Translations under genes and position numbers: made by a program
Notes under the pieces: generated by a model
Databases searched by the model: none
What the model was told of the DNA's origin: nothing
What the model saw: the letters and a program-made list of their open reading frames with translations, nothing else
Assembly (NCBI GenBank): GCA_963693285.1
Contig: OY848930.1
Coordinates: 1,240,001 to 1,304,000 of the forward strand
Length of the DNA stretch: 64,000 nt
Reading direction: 5' to 3'
Source of the DNA: Xestospongia muta
Lineage: Eukaryota; Porifera; Demospongiae; Haplosclerida; Petrosiidae
Shown: positions 22,722-35,169 of the stretch, in pieces
How the letters are laid out: each line of letters begins with the position of its first letter
Position numbering within the stretch: position 1 is the stretch's first letter

Positions 22722-24133
22722 ATGGATGATGCGATGATATATATTGTTTATCTCCTGTTGTTTTATATTACTACTAGTGTTTCATTGACAACAGAAGACA
22801 GTCCTGTAAGCAGTACAGGTTATTGTGCTACTACTCTTCATGAGTTTGAGGCATCAGTCAAATCTAATCCACTCAATATAGCCAATATCGATGATGGATT
22901 CTTCCCTCCTAACAGCCGCCTATCACTATGGATAACAATCAATATATACTATGTTCAGAACGATGATGTCAATACAACAGATCCAAATACTATTGAATCT
23001 TTACCAGACTTTACTTTTCAATGGTTTGATATTGCATTGTTTCTGTATATTGATCCACGAGTCATTCAGTTGCTGAGTGGAGTATTGTTTAGTGCAACTT
23101 CAGAAACAATTAATATAGTCATTGACCCACTCTGTCACCAAGATTTAAAGTTATTGAACAAGTTAGTTTTGAAGGTATGTTACTTAATATTATAATTGTT
23201 ATAATTATCTGTTAATAGCTTCCACAGTTGTTGTCAATACAAGCAGATGTACCTCGAGGATATTCGGCTTTCATAAATGATGGTTCCAGAATAGTTCTTC
23301 AAAACAGCTTTCAATCTTTAAATTCAACACAAAGCTATGATACAGCAATTTTTTGGTATGTCAGTTCACTACACTATTGCTTGGCACCAAAAAATTGCTG
23401 TATCATAGCTTTGTGTTGAATTTAAAGATTGAAAGCTGTTTTGAAGAACTATTCTGGAACCATCATTTATGAGCTTCGACTTTTCCCTTATCGAAGAGCT
23501 CTTTCTAAAGACTCTAGATTTATGTGTACTTCTATACTTTTGGGATTTCAGCGTTGCCAGCTTCATTGGATTACTTTCTATTATATGCCAACGAAATGTT
23601 TATATAATAACTGCTTTGTCCCAGTACCTCTTGTAATATTTTGTTTTTTTGATATTTGGTCAACATACAAAAACGTTTTTCCAAAGCAATTAAAATCAAA
23701 ATCATGTCATCAAAAATATTCTGCTGTTTGCCTTTTTATTTCTGCTATCACTGTAACCTTGTTTCTTCAAATGGTTTTATTTCACAGTGGATGGTTTATA
23801 TTGCTTTTAATTGCATTTCCCTTACAAGTGGGAACATTGTTTTGTATTTTATTAACATTATATATTGCGTCAGTTTTTTATATTGCTTTAATCATACAAT
23901 GTTGTAGAAAAAAAAACAAGGGAGCACCTAGAAAAACCTTTTTTGATGGTATGAGCATTGTAAATTACTTTTTCCTTGGTATAACTTACTTTCTGTTCTC
24001 CTATTACATAACCATGCATATGGCTAGATATCCACATGAAGATGCAATTACTATGTTAATGCCATCTATTCTACCTTTAGTCTTCATTGGTTTCTATACT
24101 TGGGTAGTCAAGAAAATGTTTTCAGAAGAATGA
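22722..24133 (+). pseudogene. Uncharacterised multi-pass membrane protein gene, unit 1 (frame broken by a 43-bp deletion)
   Basis: Exon 1 is 22722-23174 (signal peptide MDDAMIYIVYLLLFYITT, then an ectodomain), exon 2 23219-23355, exon 3 from 23474. These join in phase and lead into FIGLLSIICQRNVYIITAL, a membrane segment. At about 23619 a 43-bp stretch present in unit 2 (28217-28259) is absent. This drops the second membrane segment and moves the frame: the spliced frame stops at once, while the remaining helices continue in another frame to 24133. The C-terminus is cut by the duplication junction. The parental protein probably had about seven helices. Family unknown. Intron 2 carries a perfect 86-bp inverted copy of exon 2. 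Alternative splicing that restores a frame cannot be excluded. Confidence 0.6.
23271..23472. repeat. Perfect 86-bp hairpin: inverted copy of exon 2 in the next intron
   Basis: Positions 23271-23356 (most of exon 2 and the first intron base) are exactly reverse-complemented at 23387-23472, with a 30-bp spacer. Unit 2 lacks the inverted copy and has a 70-bp intron there. The inverted piece reaches the exon-3 acceptor, which reads TTTATGAG instead of TTTATAAG. Confidence 0.9.
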
Positions 24134-25142
24134 ATTGGTCAGATGATTCCACACTACTGACTCTTGTGTATGATCTCTCTCCTGTATACACATGGAGAAA
24201 GTTGCTTCAATACTGAAAGATATGATATTCCCTTATATACTACTTGATTTCTCTGATGATACCTTTGATTGATAGACACCTCACTTATGGTAGATGGACT
24301 ATTTGTATTGCCTGGGATAATGCATCAACAGTTCCTGAAGTAGATATTTCCATAAGAGTACAAGTAGTTTAGTGATGTGTACATCAATGAATTTATTAAA
24401 TATTGCTTCTTAATTTAGTTTCCTCTAATTTTCACCTCAACAATAGTGACCACAACATACCAAGAAGTCTCTATTAAACACATGCATCAATGTGGTCTTC
24501 TACACAATGCAAAGTCAATGATTTTTATTGATTCTGAATATCATTCTTTCTTAACATATTATTATATTCATACCATATTTGTTGCTATATTGATGCTGTT
24601 ATCCATATGTCAGTGGGTTATCTATTTTCTCCTTTATAGCTTCACAGTTTCCTAGGTTTACTCAAAGCTATAGCCAGCTATTCTTGTCAATCATCATAGC
24701 TTAGTATCTCACATGTAGTAGTATGCACAAGTGCTGTACAGTAATGACACTACTAATATGTGAAACCTTGTGAACCTCTAAATCTTATTTCAAGACAGAA
24801 ACCAATACTGAGGATTTGGAATTTCTTCAACACTAAATATTAAGCATTGAGTCCAAAGATTGTGTTCAAGAGTGAATTACATGTAACATCTACTTATGAC
24901 CTGTATAACTGAGGTATACGGAATGTGATCCTGTTCATAAAAATTTACTTCCTTGACTGGCTATGAATATCAATTTGTTAGTAAACACGCTAGTCATTAC
25001 GTCATGTTACTATTTTTAGTAAAATTTGGCGTCCCCTCACGTTAATAGCTATAAAGAGAGGGGATCGCTTTCATAGCGCTAACTATCAGATATAATAGCG
25101 ATTCTATCATCTATTGTAAAGTTAAAAACAAGAGAACGCAAT

Positions 25143-26660
25143 ATGGATGACAATGGCATTGTCTTTCAGTTTAAGTTTCCAACCGAAGGATTATCTCTAC
25201 GCTCAGTTTCCATCGAAGACGTTCCAACACTTACTTTTGATGCATCAAACCCGTCACATCTACCTACGTTAACCGAAGAGGACGTTGCTGTGGTTGCAAG
25301 ATTGGTAACGGAAGGTAAACGACCAGAATTCTACTACAAAGTCATTCCACCAACACATCCATTCTTTGGTCGACAGTACAAGGAGTATCGTCCTCAATGG
25401 CTACGAGGTACATCAGTTGGTGATTTACTGTCAGAGGCAGATTGGAATATGAAATGTCTCGGTATCGGTGCTCGAAGTAATGACGACAAAACAGAATTTT
25501 GGGGCTGGGAAAAGTCAAGTAAATTGAGGGGATTGGCAACAGCAATAGATTTTTTTGAAGAGAAGCTGAGTGGCTCAATAATAATGTCATGCAAGTCAGT
25601 AGAAGTGGAGAAAACTGACAAGTCATTGACTTTCGTGGGTGAGCCAGCAATGACAATCAAGTCTGACCTAAGCCCGAGTTACACAGACTACATCACTACA
25701 CACTATGACAGTATAGCCTATCATGATGAGCCTTTGTTCTTGAAGATGAAGGAGTTGATAAAACTCATTCTTGCAATGGAATGGCTAATAAAGGAACAAG
25801 GTGTCAAGTTTAATAATAAATGGATGACAGAGCGCACACAGCAAAAGAATCCACTGTCTACTAAAGCAATCGAAATAGTCGATACAACTGCAACTGAAAA
25901 TTTGCTCAAGGATTTCGTTGAGAGATTTCCAATACCACTAAATGAGACTCAAAAAATTATGACGCCATTAGGGTCAGTGCAACTGGATATGAATAGCAAG
26001 ATTGAGAAGACAGAAACTGGCTGTATCATAGAAATAACAAAATCCACTTCAGATCTCCCTATTGAGGAAACCATTACTATTAGAGCATCAACAAATGATT
26101 ACAACATGCTATATGAAGGGTGTGATCTCAAACAGCCAATTGCAAATAGGTCTGGAGATTTAATCGTTCCAGATGTCACAACATGGTTAGAGTTGTTTGC
26201 AGAAACAGTCCCTTGGCCTACATTGTGGATATTTCCATATGATGGTGATGGAATAGCAACTTTTACTGGTGGCATATCCACACAGAACATTCCTGTAAGC
26301 ACAAGGGTTCCTATCTCCCAACCTGCCAGAACAGTATCTGAAGAATCAACAAAGGTGGTGCATAATCAATATGTCATGGGAGGAAATAAAGTACAAGTAA
26401 AAGGATCCACTGAATTTGAACAAGAAGTGCCTCCATTAAGAAAGAGGAATGTGCCAACCAAGCAGAAATTTGAAAAGCCTCCAACTGATGTACCTTGTGA
26501 AACTAGAGAGGCTCAAATGATGAGAAAATGCAAAAAGTCTGGAATGAAGGATGCTGTAGGATGGCAGGATCCAGCTCAAAAGCTTATTTGTAGCCGTGAT
26601 GGAAAGCAGTTATCAAAACAAGTACGTCTTCGTGAATCAGTACATGTGTCCCACTTCTGA
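25143..26660 (+). CDS. Unit-2 copy of the uncharacterised protein, C-terminally truncated (505 aa)
   Basis: Intronless frame very similar to the protein at 20219 through residue about 500, then a frameshift near 26645 gives SVHVSHF and a stop. Just after, at about 26683, the homologous tail is missing and is replaced by roughly 126 bp copied from the 5' end of the membrane-protein gene. The whole Ser/Thr-rich tail of about 135 residues is therefore lost. The conserved domain is open and mostly shows conservative changes (YYIGFPPLHP versus YYKVIPPTHP), so a tail-less protein may still be made. The upstream promoter-like words are conserved. Confidence 0.7.
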   Translation: MDDNGIVFQFKFPTEGLSLRSVSIEDVPTLTFDASNPSHLPTLTEEDVAVVARLVTEGKRPEFYYKVIPPTHPFFGRQYKEYRPQWLRGTSVGDLLSEADWNMKCLGIGARSNDDKTEFWGWEKSSKLRGLATAIDFFEEKLSGSIIMSCKSVEVEKTDKSLTFVGEPAMTIKSDLSPSYTDYITTHYDSIAYHDEPLFLKMKELIKLILAMEWLIKEQGVKFNNKWMTERTQQKNPLSTKAIEIVDTTATENLLKDFVERFPIPLNETQKIMTPLGSVQLDMNSKIEKTETGCIIEITKSTSDLPIEETITIRASTNDYNMLYEGCDLKQPIANRSGDLIVPDVTTWLELFAETVPWPTLWIFPYDGDGIATFTGGISTQNIPVSTRVPISQPARTVSEESTKVVHNQYVMGGNKVQVKGSTEFEQEVPPLRKRNVPTKQKFEKPPTDVPCETREAQMMRKCKKSGMKDAVGWQDPAQKLICSRDGKQLSKQVRLRESVHVSHF

Positions 26661-26682
26661 AAGAACAACTAATGAGTCAACT

Positions 26683-26808
26683 TCCATGACCATGATCACG
26701 CATACGCATACAGTTTATCTCTAACTGTATAAAAATAGCGACAGCTGATTTCAGTTCAAGAGATTACCATATGGATGATGCAATGATATATATTGTTTAT
26801 CTTCTGTT
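26683..26808. repeat. Ectopic 126-bp copy of the membrane-gene 5' end
   Basis: It matches about 22632-22757: CCATGACCATGATCACGCAT, the start codon region and the first signal-peptide codons. It then jumps back to sequence homologous to 22150 onward. The same piece occurs again in its proper place at 27290-27415. The pattern suggests template switching or patchwork repair. Confidence 0.8.
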
Positions 26809-27378
26809 ATAATAATATAACCATATACAATTGTAAAATACTTTTACATAGATATATTTGTCTTATACTTGTGTTATGCTTATGTAGTCTATATGGTTTT
26901 GTCACATGAAATTTGGCTTATTGGTTTTTTATTGGCTGAACAAATATATATTTTAAAATTCATGAATACTTATAGAAAGAAAAATTATACTTATGGGTGG
27001 AAGATTTAATACGCTAATTAGTCTGTCCATTGTTGGCTTTTTGGATTATACCGATCAAATCACAGCTATACCATGCCAAGATAATGAGAAAAAATCTTTC
27101 TTGATTATGATTTGTCATTAGTATTGAAATTTAAAACTTGGTAAACTATAAATTACAGCATAATGTGTACTGACTACATTTTATGCATACTCATTCAATC
27201 AGTTATTATGCAATATGTTCATGATGCAGTAATTGTCTATCAGGCAAATAGTTTGCACAGTACGCAAGTTAGGGTATTACCCTGGTAACTTCCATGACCA
27301 TGATCACGCATACGCATGCAGTTTATCTCTAACTGTATAAAAATAGCGACAGCTGATTTCAGTTCAAGAGATTACCAT

Positions 27379-28907
27379 ATGGATGATGCGATGATATATA
27401 TTGTTTATCTCCTGTTGTTTTATATTACTACTAGTGTTTCATTGACAACAGAAGACAGTCCTGTAAGCAGCACAGGTTATTGTGCTACTACTCTTCATGA
27501 GTTTGAGGCATCAGTCAAATCTAATCCGTCAATATAGCCAATATTGATGATGGATTCTTCCCTCCTAACAGCCGCCTATCACTATGGATAACAATCAATA
27601 TATACTATTTTCAGAACGATGATGTCAATACAACAGATCCAAATACTATTGAATCTTTACCAGACTTTACTTTTCAATGGTTTGATATTCCATTGTTTCT
27701 GTATATTGATCCACGAGTCATTCAGATGCTGAGTGGAGTATTGTTTAGTGCAACTTCAGAAACAATTAATATAGTCATTGACCCTCTCTGTCACCAAGAT
27801 TTAAAGTTATTGAACAAGTTAGTTTTGAAGGTATGTTACTTAATATTATTATTGTTATAATTATCTGTTAATAGCTTCCACAGTTCTCGTCAATACAAGC
27901 AGATTTACCTCGAGGATATTCGGCTTTCATAAATGATGGTTCCAGAGTAGTTCTTCAAAACAGCTTTCAATCATTAAATTCAACACAAAGCTATGATACA
28001 GCAATTTTTTGGTATGTCAGTTTACTACACTATTGCTTGGCAGCTGTATCAGCCCTTTTGATTCCACAATTACTTTATAAGTTTCAACTTTATCGAAGAG
28101 CTCTTTCTAAAGACTCTAGATTGATGTGTAATTCTATACTTTTGGGATTTCAGCGTTGCCAGCTTCATTGGATTACTTTCTATTATATGCCAACGAAATG
28201 TTTATATAATAACTGCTTTGACAAAAGTTTCAACATCAGTCATTTGGTGGTTCATTTTGCCTGTCCCAGTACCTCTTGTAATATTTTGTTTTTTTGATAT
28301 TTCGTCAACATACAAAAACTTTTTTCCAAAGCAATTAAAATCAAAATCATGTCGTCAAAAATGTTCTGCTGTTTGCCTTTTTATTTCTGCTATCACTGTA
28401 ACCTTGTTTCTTCAAATGGTTTTATTTCACAGTGGATGGTTTATATTGCTTTTAATTGCATTTCCCTTACAAGTGGGAACATTGTTTTGTATTTTATTAA
28501 CATTATATATTGCGTCAGTTTTTTATATTGCTTTAATCATACAATGTTGTAGAAAAAAAAACAAGGGAGCACCTAGAAAAACCTTTTTTGATGGTATAAG
28601 CATTGTAAATTACTTTTTCCTTGGTATAACCTACTTTCTGTTCTCCTATTACATAACCATGGCTGGATATCCACACGAAGATGCAATTACTAAGTTAATA
28701 CCATCTATTCTATCTTTAGTCTTCATTGGTTTCTGTACTTGGGTGGTCAAGAAAATGTCTTCAGAAGCATTTCATCAAGATGAGGAGAACTCGCTAGATC
28801 ACAATGATGACATCAAACACAAAGAAGTCCCTAATACAATAACTGATCAACACTATGACACTTACTTATTAATGACTTCAAAAGACATTAAAGATTGTCA
28901 AGTTTGA
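27379..28907 (+). pseudogene. Uncharacterised multi-pass membrane protein gene, unit 2 (two disabling lesions)
   Basis: Exons 27379-27830, 27875-28011 and 28082-28907 correspond to the unit-1 gene. Exon 1 is one base shorter than in unit 1 (452 versus 453 nt; the change is at AATCCGTCAATATAG), so the frame breaks after KSNPS. Exon 3 has TGA at 28122-28124 where unit 1 has TTA. Downstream of that stop the frame is open and complete, with VSTSVIWWFILPVPVPLVIF, AVCLFISAITVTLFLQMVLF and further helices, then a cytoplasmic tail ending KDIKDCQV. This tail shows what unit 1 lost at the junction. The expected product is a signal-peptide protein with a roughly 170-aa ectodomain and about seven membrane segments; family not recognised. 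Confidence 0.7.
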
Positions 28908-30262
28908 TAATCTTGAGTATATATGATTTAAATGTATTTTGTTTTGCCATGCTTTTTGTGCCTTAAGAGGCATCTCGTTACTATTTGCATGAGAACTGTA
29001 CCAAAGTGTTTTACACCCTGACATGTACAACACATTTGTGAATACTTTTATTTTTTTAACACAAATAAGACTGTTATTAGCATCCCTATTTTATTTCATT
29101 TTTAAAGAAATGTTTTTATTTACTTGTAGTTATGTTTTTAACATGATTGTATTTGTATATTATATAGATGAAATTCTTCTAGTACATTATAATCTAAGAC
29201 TTTGAAAGAAACCATAATTGCTGACCAAAGATATTACAATAGGACATACAGACACTGAATGCAACAATTTATATCCATTGATGTTATTTAAGTGGTTGGT
29301 GAATATCCTTACGTGCTTGGGCACCATTTCACACAACAGATAGGCCATCACTGACATTATAGGACTAGGACATCATAGATGGTGCCAGTAGTATCTGCAG
29401 TGCCCAATGGCAATCAGACAATAGGAGCACCATAGATTTTTCAGGCACAATTGGATACCATAGACATAGTTCTATTGTGCCTAATGGTACTCATACAGTG
29501 TCTATGGTGCCCAATGATGCTCTTATAATGTTAGTAGTACTTATGGTGCATGTCTAGTTTACCTGCAAATTCACTAGCAAGTGAACCAACATTATCATCA
29601 TAATGTATTACTGTATCCACCCAGAGAGGTATATCTTCAGACATACAGAAATCTGTAGCTAAATGTACAAGTCTGAGAGAGTCCATGCATTATTTTCTAG
29701 TTTCTCCTTTTGTCCTCTCCACTTTACAATTTCTGGAAAAAGAGTGCATGGAGACAAAGCATTATCATTGAATGCAATTTTCAGTAAGAGGCTAATTATT
29801 TCTTCTAATAATAAGGTGTGGCCATTGTAGTCAGAGAAGTAGTAAGAAAAGGACGTGGGGTCTTGTGAGGTGATGTATTGGCAAAAACACTATTATTACA
29901 AGTACGTTTAATAACGTAATAATAGATTTGATTTTTAACCCAACTCAATTTTTAAAACTTCAGTGAATGAACAGATCACAATAATTTAGTATTCTTGCAT
30001 GATTCATTTTAATTAGTGCTGACTAATTAAATTCCTTCAATTATTGACATAAAAGCCATCTTTTAGTTAGAACTCAATAGTTATAGCTGTTAATGTTTTA
30101 TAAGGAGAATTGTGGTAATTCTTAGAAAAACCTTCAATTCAAACATGTAGCTATCTCATAATTGCTCAATAAAAGATATCATTACTATTACTATTAAAAT
30201 TAGTAAAAAAAGAATAAAAAGGAAGCTTAATATTACACAGTTAAACTCAAGCACAGGCTCTT
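28908..30262. other. Intergenic with a few degenerate satellite-like units
   Basis: No gene recognised. Positions about 29310-29560 contain scattered words of the 55-bp satellite (TGGGCACCAT, GTGCCCAATGG, TATGGTGCCCAATGATGC) in degraded form, so this repeat is dispersed and not confined to 2.7-5.1 kb. Confidence 0.55.
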
Positions 30263-31126
<864 letters not shown>

Positions 31127-31219
31127 TGTTCAAAGCTATGTGCACTTTTGACACTGTTTTTATGAACCCTTTCATTAGGAAATCTGTTGTGTTAATTATT
31201 ATTTATTAATATCACAATC

Positions 31220-33867
31220 TTAATTTTTTGTTATAGTTAAATTAGGAAATGTTATGCTAGGTTCATGAACTTGATGGATACCTTCAGCATATGTTTCTTC
31301 AAAAAGTAATGGATTGTCAGTGCACTCGGACAAATAGGTGGGGAAAGGAGGTGGAGTCTTATGAGGTCGACGTATTGCATCAGTAATTCTGACATAAGTA
31401 TTTGTATGTCCTGGTACACATCCATTGACATAAAGAACATTAAAACGATGATTTATACGGTAAACCTTGAGAATGAAAAGTGGTCCTGAGTATTATTTTA
31501 TAGAATAATTTGTGTAATTACCATTATGTTCTTAATTGTGACTCTTTTACCGCCCATTCTGCCGGGCATCCTTTTACCAGGCCAAATACGACCAGGATCC
31601 TAAAAAGAAATAATTAAAAATTATATTGACCTGTCTCTTTCTCTCTCCTCTTACTCCTCCTCCTCCAGTAGCTCCCATTTTACGATGAGTTTTAGTGACA
31701 CCATGAGAAGCAGGCTGCCCTTTCATACCATGTCGCTTCATGACACCTTGAAAACCTTTACCGATCCTAGAACAATCCATACATATTCCCATGTACATAT
31801 AAAATAATGGAGGTACGTGTAATTACTGTCTTGACTCTCACTGTAACACGTGTGTTCTGAATTAGTGACTTCTGTACATGGATACATGAGTGCACTATTT
31901 CAGGACAGGTGAAATATGGGGCTAATATTGACTCAAAATATCTTTGTCCCAATACACTAGAAAACTCATGTAGTTAATAATAGATCTATATATATTGCAA
32001 CACCTATTATAACAGTTCTTGTGACCTCCTCTATATCAAAGCTGTCATATTTATCAAAGTTTCACACTATATAAAAAACTATAAGACACTATGTGTCACC
32101 TGTTTTGTCACAACTACTATCACGTGGGTGTAGGATCTACATGTAGCTATAATATCAGCCACTATGGTGGTCACAATAATTATATTGTCAGGTATTACAT
32201 ACATGTACATATAACATAATATGTGTACATATAAATAAGTATATGTACATATCTAAGAAAGTTCATGATTATACTATCAGTAGTAGAAACACTTAGTACT
32301 ATATGTACATATCATATAACAAAGTACATTGGTTCCATTTACGTTTTGGAGCAGACATCGACATATTGTCCTACTAAGAAATGAGATGCAACCAGTTGTG
32401 TTCCAACAGGCAACAGAGCATCTTCAGTTACTCTAAATTCTTGAAGAACACGTTTTGGAGTCACTTCGGCTTTTGTGTATTGACCTAATACTGGCTTGGT
32501 AATCTATAGTATCATGTAAAAAGAATACTTCAAATGAGCTATTCAAGTAATGCAGCTGTCATAATTCATTGATTCATTGTATATGTACATTGGCTGTATT
32601 ATACATTGCCTGTAATGTACATTGTCTGTATTGTACACTCTGCATTGTATATTGTTATTTATCAAGACAAAAAGACTCTTTTGTGTTATCATTTGTGATT
32701 TAATTTGGCCCGCTTTCAGGGCTACCTATTACTATTCATGTATATAAAGATATATAAACGTTTGTGTTGTTCTATTGTGTTTTGACAATAGATTCTTTCC
32801 TTAGTGTCAAAATACAATTGTTACTTTAAGTGGGATCTAACCAGATTATAAAACTGAATATTGTACAAGCAAGATGTGGTTCAATGTGTATACTCAAGCA
32901 ATCACGTAAAATGATATATTAATGAAATGCTCCATTATGGAATAGGTTATTGATCTGACAAGTTACAGGTGTATATTATATTCACTGGAACATTGTATGG
33001 GCAGCTGCTTGAGTAGTATGGCAAACTAATTGATTGAATATTGATTATGAAGTACTATCTCTGTGACAAATTGCTTACAAACCACAACGGTTTTAACTAG
33101 TAATATGATTTATTATGTGAAATCATACAAATTTCATCCTGTGGAGATAGAGCAAGAATATTGAGTTTCCTAGAAGCTCTAGTAGAAGACATTACATGTA
33201 CATGAAAAGAACCAAAGTCCTGTCTTATAATCTGGTTACTGGTTCACTCAAGATCATCCATTGCTAGCTACTTACTTAATATGAACTTGTTAATTTATAT
33301 CAAGTCGGAAAGTTCTACTTAGCACACAACACAAGAATCAACAGTGACTTCTTAGATTAGACTTGTAATGTACATTGGAAGGTACTCCTTGCAGTAAGTA
33401 GATTTCATATTAAATAGTGGCTTACATTTTTGATTTTAGGATGGTCCACAGCTCCTATTTGTAAAGCATTATATCCTTCCTTCTCTTCCGTTCTCACCAT
33501 GACAACCTGATTGTCAACTACCTATATGTAAATGGAACATTTCCAAAAAGTATGTATCAATTTCTATATTAGATTATAGCATTGTCATCAGCCCCGCCCA
33601 TTTACCTGTAGTAAAGTTACAGGAATACGACGACCAAGTGTATCCCATATTTGGGACATACCCAATTTGATAGCAATGACACCAGTTCGTCGTGACTTAG
33701 ATGTCCATACCCCGTCTTTTATTGATGGAGCTGTAACAGAGAAAAACAACAAGAGATATAGATCTTTTTTCATTAGTACGTGTATTACTTAAGTTAGAAT
33801 GTAATTTAGCTAAAATTGCGACGTAGTGTCTTCTTGATTTAGACAGAGTATTTAACAGGACAATCAT
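31220..33867 (-). CDS. MRPL3: Mitochondrial large-subunit ribosomal protein uL3m
   Basis: Seven exons join in frame: 33789-33867, 33606-33730, 33426-33521, 32343-32503, 31655-31766, 31522-31599 and 31220-31465, giving 298 residues. The start [20 protein letters not shown] is basic, Ser-rich and free of acids, a mitochondrial presequence. The core contains [62 protein letters not shown] and [15 protein letters not shown]. These are the uL3 signature segments that bind the large rRNA near the peptidyl-transferase centre. It is somewhat shorter than human MRPL3 (348 aa). The intron between exons 3 and 4 (about 920 bp) holds a degenerate TGTACATT minisatellite near 32530-32650. The gene is divergent from the fucosyltransferase at 34030. 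Confidence 0.93.
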
Positions 33868-34029
33868 AGCAGTCACATGGATAAATAAGCGTAGGGCGGT
33901 GACTAGTTTCGCATGAGCCAGACCCACCCTAAACAAAGTCGGAAGCCGGAAGGGCTAGTTTCGTGCCTAGACTAGTTCACGGAAACAACGAGTGACCGAC
34001 CACCTGGCTAAGATGTGAGACAACAAGCC
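33868..34029. promoter_or_regulatory. Divergent intergenic promoter, MRPL3 / fucosyltransferase A1
   Basis: 162 bp separate the start codons. Sequence related to this segment recurs upstream of fucosyltransferase A2 (about 51955-52057: GACCCACCC, GTCG, CCACCTGGCTA), where no MRPL3 exists, so part of the MRPL3-side promoter was carried along in the duplication. Confidence 0.45.
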
Positions 34030-35169
34030 ATGTCACTACTACGTTCGGTAAAGCCCATAGTGATATTTCTAACCTGCCTGGTTGTTTTGTTCACTTTTAT
34101 GTTTTTTTTAAAATTAACTGTCTCAGGATCGTCAATTATTCGCAAACGCTATGTAACTGTGAGTAACTTATCGCCGCCAGTCTATTCAAATTTGGGTCAT
34201 GGTAATATAATTTTAATTTGGACAAATTGGTTCAAAAAGCCATGGATCTCTTTGTTTAAAAGTGTAGGAGTGATAGAGTGTGGTCCACGCAGATACAAGT
34301 GCTTCATTACTGATGACAGAACACTATTTCCCAATAGCAGTGCTGTAATTTTCCATGAACCAGCCAGACAATTCTTCTATGACTTACACATAGCCCGTTC
34401 TATGAATCGACCTCCTGGCCAGTATTGGATTTTCTATAATAGAGAGGCACCTGGACAACATAGTCAACGAGACAATCTAGTGAGTAGGCACTGCAACTCT
34501 GTATTTAATTGGACTATGACATATAAACTCAGTTCAGATATTAGGTTTGGATATGCTGAAGTTGTACCCGGAATATTTCAAGGTGGTTATGATCCAAACA
34601 AGAATTATCTCAAAGGAAGGACTAAAACAGCAGTTGCTCTTATCAGTAGCTGTGTAAAGCATCGTCTAAACTTTATAGACCAGTTAAAGAAGTATATTGA
34701 TGTTGATATCTATGGCTACTGTGGAAAACCATGTGAGCCAAATTGCTTCTCTTTGATATCAAATTACAAATTTTACTTGTCTTTTGAGAATGCTCTCTGT
34801 AAAGACTACATTACAGAGAAAACATATATAAATGCTTTCGCTAATGAAATAGTTCCAGTAATTATATCTGGTGCAAACTTGTCAAATCCTACTGTGATCC
34901 CTCCTAATTCTTTTGTCAATGCACTTGACTTTAAGAGAGCAATAGATCTAGCTGAATACTTGTTGCTCATAGGAAGTGATCCACAACGTTATAACAAATT
35001 TTTCAAATGGCGTGATAATTGGTCTGTAACTCTGATTACACCATTCAACATGCCATGTTACGTATGTAAAAAACTCTATGAATCAAATCTTACCCCTAAG
35101 ATATATGCTGACATTGCACATTGGTATAGTATTAATGAAAATTGTAAACCATATCCAACTTTGGTTTAA
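34030..35169 (+). CDS. GT10 alpha-1,3-fucosyltransferase-like, subfamily A, copy 1
   Basis: Intronless, 379 residues. I start at ATG 34030; the frame upstream has no ATG. Type II Golgi topology: short cytoplasmic MSLLRSVK, then a membrane anchor (residues about 9-30), a stem, and a lumenal catalytic domain. Family motifs include RPPGQYWIFYNREAPG, FNWTMTYKLSSDIRFGYAE and the GDP-fucose-binding block YLSFENALCKDYITEK with NEIVPVIISGA (about 245-285). Paired Cys and several N-glycosylation sequons (NSS, NWT, NLS, NWS, NLT) fit a secreted-pathway enzyme. It should transfer fucose from GDP-fucose in alpha-1,3 linkage to N-acetylglucosamine- or glucose-type acceptors; the acceptor is unknown. It is closest to the copy at 52058. 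Confidence 0.93.
   Translation: MSLLRSVKPIVIFLTCLVVLFTFMFFLKLTVSGSSIIRKRYVTVSNLSPPVYSNLGHGNIILIWTNWFKKPWISLFKSVGVIECGPRRYKCFITDDRTLFPNSSAVIFHEPARQFFYDLHIARSMNRPPGQYWIFYNREAPGQHSQRDNLVSRHCNSVFNWTMTYKLSSDIRFGYAEVVPGIFQGGYDPNKNYLKGRTKTAVALISSCVKHRLNFIDQLKKYIDVDIYGYCGKPCEPNCFSLISNYKFYLSFENALCKDYITEKTYINAFANEIVPVIISGANLSNPTVIPPNSFVNALDFKRAIDLAEYLLLIGSDPQRYNKFFKWRDNWSVTLITPFNMPCYVCKKLYESNLTPKIYADIAHWYSINENCKPYPTLV

Larger units (their letters stand above)
19320..28907. repeat. Tandem segmental duplication of a two-gene cassette
   Basis: Unit 1 is about 19320-24132 and unit 2 about 24133-28907, head to tail. Each has the unknown intracellular-type gene followed in the same direction by the unknown membrane-protein gene, including intergenic sequence. 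The junction at 24132 cuts the C-terminus of the first membrane-protein copy: after MFSEE the unit-2 5' flank begins. Divergence of a few per cent and several indels show the event is not the most recent in the window. Confidence 0.88.

Noticed and set aside
23429..24133. Continuous 234-codon frame treated as a stand-alone membrane protein
   Set aside because: It starts inside the inverted exon copy and is in the wrong frame for the first helix. Its continuity comes from the 43-bp deletion. Kept as part of the pseudogene.
34015..34029. Longer start (MRQQAM) for fucosyltransferases A1 and A2
   Set aside because: The apparent first codon is GTG within ATGTGAGAC. The first real ATG in frame is 34030 (52058 in A2), which directly precedes the anchor.
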